Positions 24,603 to 33,257 of a DNA stretch of 52,062 nt are shown one piece after another. How positions within the stretch are numbered: the first letter of the stretch is position 1; every line of letters begins with the position of its first letter. The stretch is from Chloroflexota bacterium (GTDB taxonomy: Bacteria > Chloroflexota > Anaerolineae > Anaerolineales > Villigracilaceae): contig JACRLB010000038.1 of assembly GCA_016235445.1 (NCBI GenBank), forward strand, positions 1 to 52,062, in the 5' to 3' direction. Below the pieces are notes generated by a model. That model had not been told where the DNA came from. It did no database searches and saw only the letters and a list, made by a program, of their open reading frames with translations. The translations under genes and the position numbers were made by a program.

Positions 24603-27446
24603 TTATACGAGTTCAACCTTCACGGCAGTGATTTTGTATTCGGGAATTTTCGCCACAGGGTCGAGCGAGGCGTGGGTCAATTCATTGGCCGAGGATTCAG
24701 GGAAGTGGAAATTGGCGTACACCATGCCGGGCGGCACGCGGTCTGTCACCCAGGCCTGGGCTTCGATGCTTCCGCGGCGTGAGGTAATGCGGACCTTGCT
24801 CTTCCCGTTTAATCCAAGTTTTACTGCATCGTCGGGGTTGACTTCCACCAGCGATTCACCATAGACCTGCATCAAGCCTTGTGCGCGGCGGGTCATTTGT
24901 CCGCCATGCCAGTGGTACAACACACGGCCTGTGCTCATCACCATCGGGAAATCATCGTCAGGTTTTTCGGCGGGCGGCACATGGTCAATCGGCATGAACT
25001 TCCCTTTGCCGCGTGTGAATTGCTTCGTGTGCAAAATTGGCGTGCCGGGGTGATCTGTCGTTGGGCAGGGCCATTGCAGACGTTCGCCCGCTTCGAGCCT
25101 TGCGTGCGTGATTCCGCCGTAGGATGGGGTCAAGGCGTTGATCTCATCCATGATTGCAGAAGTATCTTTGTAATCCCATTTTGCCCAGGGTGCAGATTCG
25201 TCAATCTTTCTTCTTTCCTCTTTCTTTTCATTCTCCTCGAAAGAAGAAAGATGAAAGAGGACTCTCTTCGCAATCTCCGCTGTAATCCACCAATCGTCCC
25301 GCGCATCTCCCTGTCTGGGAATCGCCTTGCGTACCATTTGCACGCGCCGCTCGGTGTTCGTGAATGTGCCCGTCTTTTCAGCGAAGGAAATGCCGGGTAG
25401 TAAAACATCCGCGTATGCCGCAGTTTCGGAGGGAAAGATTTCCTGCAAGAGTAGAAAGTCAATCGACTCAAGACAGTGACGAATATGCTTCGTATCTGGG
25501 TCAGACATGACAGGGTCTTCGCCGAGGATGTACAGCGATTTGATCTTTCCTTCCAGAATCCCTGGCATCATTTCAGTGACGGTCAGACCGATTTTGTCGG
25601 AAAGGATGAAGGATGAAGGATGAAGGATGAATTCATCCTTTGTTCTCAATCCCCACGCCTTCGCAAACTTCTCGATCACGTCAGGTGATGTCACGGGCTG
25701 GTAGGCAGGGAATACGTTCGGAAGGCCGCCCATGTCACATGCGCCTTGCACGTTATTCTGCCCGCGCAATGGATTGACTCCGCCGCCCGCCTTGCCCATG
25801 TTGCCCAACAGCATTTGCAGGTTGGCAAGGTCCATCACGTTGCGGACTCCGACGATGTGTTGGGTAATGCCCATCGCCCACAGAACAGCCGTCGGGTTGT
25901 TTGAGGCGATGATTTCCGCCGCTTCGTAAAGCTGATCAACGGGGACGTTTGTAATTTGCGAAACCTTTTCAGGCGGATAGTCCATCACGGTGGCTTTGAA
26001 CTCGTCAAAATTTTCCGTGCGTTCGTCGATGAAAGATTTATTTTCCCAACCTTTTTCGAGGATGATATACATCAAGCCGTTGAGCAGGGCAATATCCGTG
26101 CCGGGCCGTTGACGCAGGTGCAGGGTCGCGATTTCAGTGATGTCAATTTTGCGCGGGTCAGCCACCACTAATTTTGCGCCGCGATATTTCACCGCGCGGC
26201 GAATCGTCGTCCCAAAAACAGGATGCTGTTCGGTGGTGTTCGAGCCGATGATGAAAAATGCTTTTGCTTCTTTTGCCACATCGTCCATGCTGTTGGACAT
26301 GGCTCCAGAACCGAAGGAGGCGGCCAGACCGGCCACCGTGCTGGAGTGTCAGAGACGGGCGCAGTGGTCGATGTTGTTCGTCCCGATGACCTGCCGCGCC
26401 AGTTTGTTCATCAAATAATTTTCTTCGTTCAAGCATTTTGCCGAAGTGAGCAAGCCAATGCTGTCTGCGCCAAAGTTGCCGCGGATTTCCATAAATTTCT
26501 TTGCGACAATATTTAATGCAACATCCCATTCCACGTCAATCCAATCCCAGCCTCCATCTTCTTTCGTCTTTCCTCTTTCTTCAAGCAAATATCTTCTCAC
26601 TCTCGGCTTCACCACCCGGTCAGGATGATGAATGTAATCGTATCCATATCTTCCCTTCACGCACAACGCCATCCCGTTGACAGGCGCATTCGGGTTTGAC
26701 GCGACGCCAATCACTTTATTGTTTTTCACCAGCAAATCAAACTGACATCCCACGCCGCAGTAAGAACAAGTAGTGGTGACTTTAGTCACCTGATGTGCCC
26801 GCCCCATCCCATAATTCATCTTGTTGGATAACGCCCCCGTTGGACAATACGCCACGCACTGCCCACACGATTCACACCTCGCCTCCAACATCGGGACGCC
26901 TGCTCCTGCCACGATGACTTCTTCAAACCCCCGCTTCGCCACGCCCCACACATTGCGCCCTTGAATTTCCGCACAGGCTGATTCGCACCTGCGGCACAGA
27001 ATACATTTATTCATATCCACGCGGATGAAGGGATTGGGATCACTGTCCACTTTGTAGCGAGTCCCTTTTGCGCCCCAGGCTGGGACTTTCGCCTGATACT
27101 CATAAGCCAGGTCTTGCAATTCACATTCACCCGCCACATCGCAAGTCATGCAGTCAACGGGGTGATTGGCCAGCATGAGTTCCAGAGTCAACTTGCGGTC
27201 TTTCATCACCTTTTCGCTGGAGGTTTCGATTTCCATGCCCTCCCAAATGGGAGTGACACAAGCCGCTTGCAAAAACCGTCCACCCTTCACTTCCACAATG
27301 CACATGCGGCAATTGCCTGTGGGATTCAAATCCTTGTGATAGCACAGGGTTGGGATGTGAACATCGTGCTCTTTTGCAACCTGCAAAACAGTTTTGCCAG
27401 CCTCGGCTTGAATGGGTTGTCCGTTGATCTTTATGTTTACAGCCAT
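24603..27446 (-). CDS. fdhA: Selenocysteine-containing formate dehydrogenase alpha subunit (UGA read-through)
   Basis: 947 residues when UGA 26349-26351 is read as Sec366. ATG 27446 follows GAGGA. Domains in order: NuoG-like 2Fe-2S ferredoxin (CYHKDLNPTGNCRMC), His/Cys 4Fe-4S segment (HPVDCMTCDVAGEC), two 4Fe-4S ferredoxin motifs (CILCRRCESAC; CESCGQCVAYCP), the 4Fe-4S motif of the molybdopterin domain (CSYCGVGC), the bis-MGD catalytic domain and the C-terminal molydopterin dinucleotide-binding domain. The Sec lies in IDHCARL-U-HSSTVAGLA, the position of Sec/Cys in all Fdh catalytic subunits. Oxidises formate or reduces CO2 with Mo or W; with the NuoEF-like partner upstream it should be NAD-linked. 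A 7-nt repeat array at 25602-25640 encodes the insert HPSSFIL. Confidence 0.93.
25602..25640. repeat. In-frame heptameric tandem repeat in fdhA
   Basis: Four copies of GGATGAA followed by a short inverted copy (ATTCATCCTT). Read on the minus strand it encodes DEFILHPSSFILS, a loop absent from the family core. The same 7-mer, as CATCCTT, occurs in the CCA-adding enzyme at 47395-47424. Confidence 0.65.
26319..26348 (-). promoter_or_regulatory. Bacterial SECIS hairpin downstream of the fdhA UGA
   Basis: On the minus strand UGA is followed after 11 nt by GGUGGCC, the loop GGUCU and GGCCGCC: a 7-bp stem with one G-U wobble. The GGUCU loop begins exactly 18 nt after UGA, the same distance and loop word as the known Escherichia coli fdhF SECIS, which binds SelB. 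This decides between a stop codon and Sec insertion. Confidence 0.88.
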
Positions 27447-27473
27447 ATATCCTCGCAATGGGAGATTGGTAAA

Positions 27474-27524
27474 TGGTAATTACCAATTACCAATTACCAA
27501 GCACCAAGCACCAATCACTAATTA
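27474..27524. repeat. Heptameric ATTACCA repeat between fdhA and the NuoEF-like gene
   Basis: Copies of ATTACCA, then AGCACCA variants, between the two genes. On the minus strand the array provides the final GGT-AAT-TAG (Gly, Asn, stop) of the upstream NuoEF-like gene and lies just before the fdhA ribosome binding site. Confidence 0.65.
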
Positions 27525-29263
27525 CCTTCCGCTTTCCCAAACTCCGCATCAAAATGCGTCAACACAGACTTCATTGGAATCGCCACGCTCTGACCCAGCC
27601 CGCAGAAGGACGAGTCCTGCATCAGATTGGCTAGGGTTTTCAACTCATCCACATCCCCCTTTTGACCGTTGCCCTCCGCCATGCGATTCAAAATCTCAAG
27701 CGAGCGCCATGTTCCAACTCGGCAGGGCGTGCATTTGCCGCAGGATTCAGCCGCGAAGAAATGCAGTAACTCGCGTAAGAAAGCAACAGGCGAAACGCTT
27801 TGGTCGCAAATCAAAAATGAACCTGCGCCCAGTGAAATCCCTTTTTGCGAAGATGAGAAATCAATCGGGGTGTCCAGCAGGCTTTCATTCACAATCGTTC
27901 CCGCCGCGCCCCCGCACAAAGCAAAGTTGAACTGCGAGCCAGGCGGCATCCCGCCGCCGAACTCTTCGATGATCTCGCGCAACGTCAGCCCAAACGGAGC
28001 TTCGAATAAGCCGGGCTTTTTCACATGCCCAAGCGCCATGTAAACTTTCGTACCCGGTGTGGATGAGCCTGTCAAATTGCGCCACCACTCTGCTCCATGT
28101 TTGACGATGTGTGGAACCGCACAAAACGACTCAACATTATTTACAGCCGTTGGTTGCCCGCGAAAACCATAAGTGGGTGGGTAGGGCGGACGCAGTCTCG
28201 GCTCGCCGCGCTTCCCTTCGAGAGACTCGATCAACGCCGTCTCCTCGCCGCAGATATATGCCCCCGCACCGCGATGGACATGAATATCGAAAGAGAAACC
28301 CGTTCCAAAAATATTTTCTCCCAAAAGATTTTTGGATTTCGCCTGCTCGATGGCATGTTCCAACCGCCGAGCCTGATACTCATATTCCCCTCGGATGTAA
28401 ATCCACGCTTCAGACGCGCCGCAAGCGTATCCTGCTATCGTCATGCCTTCCACTAGCTGATGCGGATTCGTGTCCATCAACACGCGGTCTTTGAAAATCA
28501 GCGGCTCGGATTCATCCGCGTTGCAAATGATGTAGCGCGGAGTCCGCTTTTCGGAAGCCACGAAACGCCACTTGCGCCCCACGGGAAAACCCGCCCCGCC
28601 GCGCCCTTGCAAGCCAGAGGATTCTACTTCCGCGAGTACTGCTTCAGGGTCTCCAAGCAAAGCGGACTTCAGTCCGTCATACACGCCATTTGCAAGTGCA
28701 TCATCAATCGAGTCTGGGTCAATCTTCCCGATCAGCGCCGTCATCACCCGCACTTCTCCTTTGCGGACTTCGCTGTAATCCGTTGGAACTCCGCGCCAGC
28801 CTTCGCAAATTTTTTCCGCTTCGTTTGCTTCAACAGGCCCCGCCTGTTCATCCTCCACTAACACTGCTGGTGCGCGGTCACACAACCCCAAACAGGATGT
28901 CCGCTCCACGCTGAACTCACAGTCAACTTTATCCTTCCACTCATTGACCAACTGACCACTGTTTACTGATGACTGCCCACTAGCTCTTTTCAACCAGCAC
29001 ACTGGCCCATCGCACACGCGCAAAATCTTTTTGCGTTCCTCCAGCGAAAGCATGGAATAGAAAGTTGCCATGCCATACAGTTGGTGGGGCGGAAGTTTCA
29101 GCGCGCGAGCCGCATCGGTAACAGAGGCAGTTGTCAGCGCGGAGTGATGCGACTGAATTTCCTTCAACAACTCCAGCGCAGATTCAGAATCATTCCCATG
29201 TTCGCGGGCAAGTTCTTCGATCTCCCTTGAAATGGGGCGGTACACGATTTTTTTGTTGGTCAT
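27518..29263 (-). CDS. Fused NuoE-NuoF-like NADH-binding subunit of formate dehydrogenase
   Basis: 581 aa from ATG 29263 (GGAG upstream). Residues 1-165 are a NuoE-like thioredoxin-fold 2Fe-2S domain with the four cysteines C-x4-C (CDGPVC) and C-x3-C (CLGLC). Residues about 180-581 are NuoF-like: GRGGAGFPVGRKW (NADH/FMN site), GAGAYICGEETALIESLEGKRGEPRLRPPYPP (FMN), and the C-terminal 4Fe-4S ligands SCGKCTPCR with a distal Cys (SSFCGLG). It would pass electrons from FdhA to NAD. Separate genes are usual in complex I; this fusion recurs in soluble hydrogenases and dehydrogenases. A 7-nt repeat at 28941-28982 encodes the insert SGQSSVNSGQLVNEW between the 2Fe-2S cysteine pairs. Confidence 0.92.
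   Translation of the reverse strand: MTNKKIVYRPISREIEELAREHGNDSESALELLKEIQSHHSALTTASVTDAARALKLPPHQLYGMATFYSMLSLEERKKILRVCDGPVCWLKRASGQSSVNSGQLVNEWKDKVDCEFSVERTSCLGLCDRAPAVLVEDEQAGPVEANEAEKICEGWRGVPTDYSEVRKGEVRVMTALIGKIDPDSIDDALANGVYDGLKSALLGDPEAVLAEVESSGLQGRGGAGFPVGRKWRFVASEKRTPRYIICNADESEPLIFKDRVLMDTNPHQLVEGMTIAGYACGASEAWIYIRGEYEYQARRLEHAIEQAKSKNLLGENIFGTGFSFDIHVHRGAGAYICGEETALIESLEGKRGEPRLRPPYPPTYGFRGQPTAVNNVESFCAVPHIVKHGAEWWRNLTGSSTPGTKVYMALGHVKKPGLFEAPFGLTLREIIEEFGGGMPPGSQFNFALCGGAAGTIVNESLLDTPIDFSSSQKGISLGAGSFLICDQSVSPVAFLRELLHFFAAESCGKCTPCRVGTWRSLEILNRMAEGNGQKGDVDELKTLANLMQDSSFCGLGQSVAIPMKSVLTHFDAEFGKAEGN
28941..28982. repeat. In-frame heptameric repeat in the NuoEF-like gene
   Basis: Units ACTGACC, ACTGTTT, ACTGATG, ACTGCCC, ACTAGCT with a strict 7-nt step. 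Read on the minus strand they encode an extra loop between the two cysteine pairs of the 2Fe-2S domain. Confidence 0.6.
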
Positions 29264-29352
29264 ACTCTTGCTCCATTGCAATTATTCCTTATCGTGTGAA
29301 ATTCGGTAAGTTTCATTGCTCATGCTTTGCTGGGATGATTGTCCCTCTATTT

Positions 29353-29368
29353 AGTGACAAATTTCACA
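29353..29368 (-). promoter_or_regulatory. Dyad operator in the fdh promoter (CRP/FNR- or Rex-like)
   Basis: Minus strand TGTGA-AATTTG-TCACT matches the CRP/FNR-type TGTGA-N6-TCACA at 9 of 10 conserved positions, and, one base out, the Rex pattern TTGTGAA-N4-TTCACAA at 12 of 14. It lies about 90 bp before the NuoEF-like start. Either factor would make sense for formate dehydrogenase; the sequence cannot decide. Confidence 0.45.
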
Positions 29369-29387
29369 ATCAAGTATAACAAAAAAA

Positions 29388-29439
29388 CGTCCTGAAGGTT
29401 TTATCGATCAAAGTGGCTGACAGAAAACCTTCGGGACGT
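29388..29439 (-). terminator. Terminator after fdhD
   Basis: ACGTCCTGAAGGTTTT (29388-29403) pairs with AAAACCTTCGGGACGT (29424-29439), with one mismatch. On the minus strand the hairpin is followed by TTTTTTT. It separates fdhD from the NuoEF-fdhA unit, so the latter needs its own promoter. A near-identical stem lies at 34346-34399. Confidence 0.75.
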
Positions 29440-29444
29440 TTTCG

Positions 29445-30218
29445 TTACAATGCAATTCTATATGCGTTTGAATACACGTTGAAGCGGTGCTTCCTTGCGT
29501 AGCCGATCAGCGTAATTCCATAGCGCTCCGCCATCTCAATCGAAAGCGACGACGGGGAGGTGCGCGAGATCAACATGGGTGCGTTCAACGCGGCGGCCTT
29601 TTGCAGCATCTCGGAACTGATGCGCCCCGTGGTGATGAGAATTCTTTTTTCAGGCCAGATGTTTTTCATCAAACACAAGCCTGCAATTTTATCCAGCGTG
29701 TTGTGCCTGCCGATATCATCCGCCGCGACCAAAACTTTTTCGCCGTCACTTAATGCGGATGTGTGTACGCCGCCCGTATCGCGATAAAGCTCCTGCGATT
29801 CAAATAACTGCTCGACCAAATCCATAATCGCCTCAGGCCTGACCTTGAGCCTGTTCATTCCAAAATCGACATTCGGTTTCGCTAGAAGATCGACCGCCGT
29901 CACGCCGCCTGTACAGCCCGATGTTCTGCGCCAGTTTGTCGGCTGTTCCGCATCGTGGTTTAGCCACACGTCCACATTGTCGCCATGCTCGCAGACACGC
30001 GCGTCTTCGACCTCGTCCATGCTTTGGATGATACCTTCGTTGTAAAGGAAACCCACCGAGAGCGCCTCCAGGTTAAGGGGCGTACACATAAAAGTGATCC
30101 ACACCTCTCCATTTACAGTCAGAGACACAGGAGTCTCAACAATGGTTTCGGCGTCGTGATGTTCCCATTTTTTAAATTCATATTTATCGTAATGAATTGC
30201 CTTGCTTGGAAGAATCAT
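29445..30218 (-). CDS. fdhD: FdhD sulfurtransferase for formate dehydrogenase
   Basis: 257 aa, normal family length. Recognisable blocks: ETPVSLTVNGEVWITFMCTPLNLEALSVGFLYNEGII at the N-terminus, ADDIGRHNTLDKIAG and TTGRISSEMLQKAA in the body. FdhD carries sulfur from IscS to the Mo/W-bisMGD cofactor before insertion in FdhA. The flexible loop that usually holds a Cys pair reads TSGCTGG with one Cys, so sulfur relay through a single cysteine, or through Cys65 and others, would be needed. Separated from the fdh structural genes by a strong terminator. Confidence 0.92.
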   Translation of the reverse strand: MILPSKAIHYDKYEFKKWEHHDAETIVETPVSLTVNGEVWITFMCTPLNLEALSVGFLYNEGIIQSMDEVEDARVCEHGDNVDVWLNHDAEQPTNWRRTSGCTGGVTAVDLLAKPNVDFGMNRLKVRPEAIMDLVEQLFESQELYRDTGGVHTSALSDGEKVLVAADDIGRHNTLDKIAGLCLMKNIWPEKRILITTGRISSEMLQKAAALNAPMLISRTSPSSLSIEMAERYGITLIGYARKHRFNVYSNAYRIAL

Positions 30219-30244
30219 TTTCTACCTCTAATATTTGCGCCTCT

Positions 30245-30272
30245 GCAGGACAAATCTATAGATTTGTCCTGC
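30245..30272. terminator. 28-bp perfect palindrome between fdhD and the small YHS-like gene
   Basis: GCAGGACAAATCTA joined directly to its complement TAGATTTGTCCTGC, beginning at the stop codon of the 73-aa gene. It could form a hairpin terminator in RNA or be a dispersed palindrome. Confidence 0.55.
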
Positions 30273-30493
30273 TACTCCACATGCGTTTTATTTTTCTCCG
30301 AATTTTTATGGACTTTGCAGAAGATGTCAGGATCGGCTAAAAATGCTCCCAGGCAGGCTTCTGTGCAAAGGATGATCCTTCGTCCGCGATGCTCGGCGGA
30401 AGGGAAATATTGCGGGTCGGCGTCGCGGAAGATGCGTCCGCACAAGGTTGCGAATATTTTTAATCTTGCTTTTACCTCAGAATACTCACTCAC
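30272..30493 (-). CDS. Small YHS/TRASH-like cysteine protein
   Basis: About 73 aa from GTG 30493, overlapping the end of the glucosidase gene by 8 bp. The run ATLCGRIFRDADPQYFPSAE followed by GRRIILCTEACLGAFLADPDIF matches the YHS pattern (C-G at the start, Tyr, then F/L-C-x3-C, F, D-P), which binds metal ions. Upstream starts in this frame exist but would overlap the glucosidase more. Function unknown; the position suggests co-transcription with the glucosidase and lies upstream of fdhD. Confidence 0.55.
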   Translation of the reverse strand: MSEYSEVKARLKIFATLCGRIFRDADPQYFPSAEHRGRRIILCTEACLGAFLADPDIFCKVHKNSEKNKTHVE

Positions 30494-32201
30494 GAACAAC
30501 TTCCGCGATGAACACTTCAAACGGACTGACTTTGAACTTCGGCATAACCTCACCCGTCCGCCTCTCTGCGCTGGAGAAGATGGATTTCATTTTTGCGTTC
30601 CTGACCTCCTGGGTGAAATCCAAGTTTAGCGTTTGCTCAGAGAAATTCAGCACCACCAAAACGGTCTGTTCAGCCGATTGGCGCAGGAACACAACGTAAT
30701 CTTTCGCGCTGTCGTGCAAGGAGATTTGCTCTCCCTCGATCAACGCATGAGACTCGCGGCGGACTCGCAGAAGGTGCTTGTAATAATTCAGGAGCGAACT
30801 TGGGTTTTTTTCCTGATCCATTACATTGATGCCGTCCTTGTAGTTCGGGTTGACAGGCAGCCAGGTGTTCGCCTCTGCGGGTGAAAATCCGCCGTTCGGG
30901 TTGCTGGACCATTGCATGGGTGTGCGGTTTTTGTCGCGGGTCATTTCGGCGGTGCGGAGCATGGCTTCATCAGGGTGTACGCCCATGTCTGTGACGATGG
31001 CGTGGTAATACCAGGAGCCCATCGTGTCCTTCACTTGTGAAATATCAGTGAGCATGTAGTCGGTCATGCCGATCTCTTCGCCGTTGTAGAGGAAGGCCGT
31101 GCCTTTCAAGGTCAACACCAGCGCGGCGTGCAGGCGCGCCAGTTCGGGGCCGTGCAGTTTACTGCCAAAGCGGGTGTAGATGCGGGAGCAATCGTGATTG
31201 CCGAGGGTGTTGCAGGGCCAGCCTGAAACTTCGGAAAGAGCCGCCAGTTGTTTCAATCTTTCCTCTTGATTCTTGCGGATATGTTCGGGTGTGATCCGTT
31301 CTGCCCGCATCAAGGGAAAGTTGAAGACGAGGTGAAGTTCATCGTCTCCATTGCCCATGTAGTCAATATTGTCATCTTCGCCGACGAGCATACGATCCCC
31401 GTCATATTCATCGAGGATGGAGCGCAAGTCTTTCATCAACTCGTGAACGCCTGCCTGCCCCCATTGATATTTGAACATGTCAGACCAGTGTTTTTCCTTG
31501 AGTTCTTTCTCTTCGGGCGTTTGAGCAAGCTCGGAGAGGCGGCGCAGTTCAGCCAGATTTATGGGGGCAGTGTGCGGCGTTAGATTCGGGTCTTCAAAGA
31601 TCGTGCCGATGGCATCCAGGCGAAAGCCATCTACGCCCATATCCAGCCAGAAGCGGACAGCGTCCCACATGGCTTGTTTGACGGCGGGATTGTGCCAGTT
31701 CAAGTCAGGCTGTTGCTTCATAAAGAAGTGGTAGTAGTACTGGTTTCGTTCGGGGGAATACGTCCAGGCGTCGCCATCGAAGCAGGATTGCCAGTTGTTG
31801 GGGGGTGTGTCGGCCCAGACGTACCAATCTGCCTTGGGGTTGTCACGGCTGGATTTTGACTCAACGAACCACGGATGCTCATCGGAGGTGTGATTCAGCA
31901 CCAGGTCCAGAATGACGCGGAGGTTGCGTTTGTGTGCTTCATCCAGGAAGGTTTTGAAATCCTGCAAGGAGCCATACTCAGGCGCGACGTTGCAATAATC
32001 CGAAATATCGTAGCCGCAATCCCAGTTGGGGGAGGGGAAATGCGGCGAGAGCCAGACCGCGTCCACGCCGAGGGCGGCGAGATAATCCAGCTTTTCGGTT
32101 GCGCCTTTGAAATCACCGATGCCATCGTTGTTGCCGTCTGCAAAGGAGCGCGGGTAGATTTGATAGAACACTGCGGTCTGCCACCACTTGAGAGAAGACA
32201 T
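30486..32201 (-). CDS. GH13 alpha-glucosidase (oligo-1,6-glucosidase/trehalose synthase-like clan)
   Basis: 571 aa, normal length for the family. GH13 conserved regions: DLVLNHTSDEHPWF (region I), GFRLDAIGT with the nucleophile Asp (II), MLVGEDD with the general acid Glu (III) and NTLGNHDCSR with the transition-state Asp (IV), plus the N-terminal WWQTAVFYQIYPRSFADGNNDGIGD signature of subfamilies acting on short alpha-glucosides. Hydrolyses terminal alpha-glucose links; exact linkage is uncertain. No signal peptide, so cytoplasmic. It precedes the small YHS-like gene. Confidence 0.92.
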   Translation of the reverse strand: MSSLKWWQTAVFYQIYPRSFADGNNDGIGDFKGATEKLDYLAALGVDAVWLSPHFPSPNWDCGYDISDYCNVAPEYGSLQDFKTFLDEAHKRNLRVILDLVLNHTSDEHPWFVESKSSRDNPKADWYVWADTPPNNWQSCFDGDAWTYSPERNQYYYHFFMKQQPDLNWHNPAVKQAMWDAVRFWLDMGVDGFRLDAIGTIFEDPNLTPHTAPINLAELRRLSELAQTPEEKELKEKHWSDMFKYQWGQAGVHELMKDLRSILDEYDGDRMLVGEDDNIDYMGNGDDELHLVFNFPLMRAERITPEHIRKNQEERLKQLAALSEVSGWPCNTLGNHDCSRIYTRFGSKLHGPELARLHAALVLTLKGTAFLYNGEEIGMTDYMLTDISQVKDTMGSWYYHAIVTDMGVHPDEAMLRTAEMTRDKNRTPMQWSSNPNGGFSPAEANTWLPVNPNYKDGINVMDQEKNPSSLLNYYKHLLRVRRESHALIEGEQISLHDSAKDYVVFLRQSAEQTVLVVLNFSEQTLNLDFTQEVRNAKMKSIFSSAERRTGEVMPKFKVSPFEVFIAEVVRE

Positions 32202-32237
32202 GGTTGTTGATTTTCCTTTAGCATGAAAAAAGTTTGT

Positions 32238-32486
32238 TTAACTTTCGAGCCTGCCAACGATTTTAACGCAATCGTGGTTGAACACTTCTTCTTTGTGAGG
32301 CGCATCGGGTAGTTCGCTGGTGAGGTCTTGCCCGGGGAAGTGCAGCCACTCGTGCATCTCGAGCCGCCATTTTGGGCAGTCGGTTACATCATATACGATG
32401 CCGTTGAAAGCGATAAATTTACGCGCGCCGCGCTCGCCTGTGCCACGTTTGAGTTCGATGAATGAAATGATGCGGTCGGGAATCAT
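32238..32486 (-). CDS. Cytochrome b5-like heme/steroid-binding domain protein
   Basis: 82 aa, a single cytochrome b5-like domain: KFIAFNGIVYDVTDCPKWRLEMHEWLHFPGQDLTSEL followed by APHKEEVF. His of MHEWLHF and His of APHKE are in the positions of the axial heme ligands. The start overlaps the stop of the upstream membrane gene in ATGA. Bacterial proteins of this small class are often soluble partners of membrane oxidoreductases; the physiological partner here is unknown, with the upstream membrane protein the best guess. Confidence 0.8.
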   Translation of the reverse strand: MIPDRIISFIELKRGTGERGARKFIAFNGIVYDVTDCPKWRLEMHEWLHFPGQDLTSELPDAPHKEEVFNHDCVKIVGRLES

Positions 32487-33214
32487 GAGGTTTTGAATGT
32501 GATTCCTTCGGGGAGATAATGATCGATGTATTTCAGGAGCGAATAGATGATGAGAGAACAGCCGATGTATTCGATGGATTCTTCCAGGCTGGCAACCACG
32601 GCGTAGATGAAATTCTTCTGCCCAAGCATGGAAGCGTAGTAGCCGCTGATCATCTCGCCGCCGATTACGCCGCTGATATAAATGCCGAGTGAAAGCAGGA
32701 AGAGTAGTTTGAATTTATTTTCGAGATGCAGAAAGAACATCAGGTAGACCAGCCCAAAGGCGGCGACAATGACCATGCCGGGGATGACCCACGCAAAATA
32801 GAAAAACCCTTCCGCGCCAACAATGGCGCGCATGGGTTTGATCATGTTCTCGTGAATGACGGCGGCCTCGTCGATGGAGAGAAAAAGGAAGATCAACGCC
32901 AGGCCGATCCAATGAAATCTGAATTTATCTTTGACGGCAACCTTCCACGCGCCAATGGCGGTGAGCAAAAGCGAAGGGATGAATAACAGCAGGGCATTGA
33001 TAAAGGTGGTGATGTTCCCTTCGGCGTCCAGATAAAAATTTTGCATGAGCTGGTCTATCAAAAATTCATGCCACGGCCCGCGGATGTCGGCCACGCCGAA
33101 GAACCGAATTTTTTGCCCATAAATGCTTAAGGCTACGATGGCCGCCACCATGGCGAGCAGGCCAATGAGGATTCGCTTTGGGTTGATTTTGATGGTTGTT
33201 GTTTGACTTGTCAT
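32483..33214 (-). CDS. Polytopic membrane protein with conserved SxDE...HE motif
   Basis: 243 aa, six to seven membrane helices. A conserved-looking polar patch inside helices reads LFLSIDEAAVIHENM, then EESIEYIG near the C-terminus; acidic and His residues in the membrane hint at metal or proton binding, as in ceramidase-like and similar hypothetical families. It is translationally coupled to the cytochrome b5-like protein, so a membrane redox pair is possible. I do not recognise a characterised relative. Confidence 0.7.
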   Translation of the reverse strand: MTSQTTTIKINPKRILIGLLAMVAAIVALSIYGQKIRFFGVADIRGPWHEFLIDQLMQNFYLDAEGNITTFINALLLFIPSLLLTAIGAWKVAVKDKFRFHWIGLALIFLFLSIDEAAVIHENMIKPMRAIVGAEGFFYFAWVIPGMVIVAAFGLVYLMFFLHLENKFKLLFLLSLGIYISGVIGGEMISGYYASMLGQKNFIYAVVASLEESIEYIGCSLIIYSLLKYIDHYLPEGITFKTS

Positions 33215-33257
33215 AGGAGAAACCTTTTCGGGGGGAGATTATATCGTCGAAACGGAA

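Noticed and set aside
26336-26351. Two separate formate dehydrogenase genes or a nonsense mutation at the UGA
   Set aside because: Sequence on both sides joins into one FdhA with Sec at the catalytic position and a matching SECIS hairpin.
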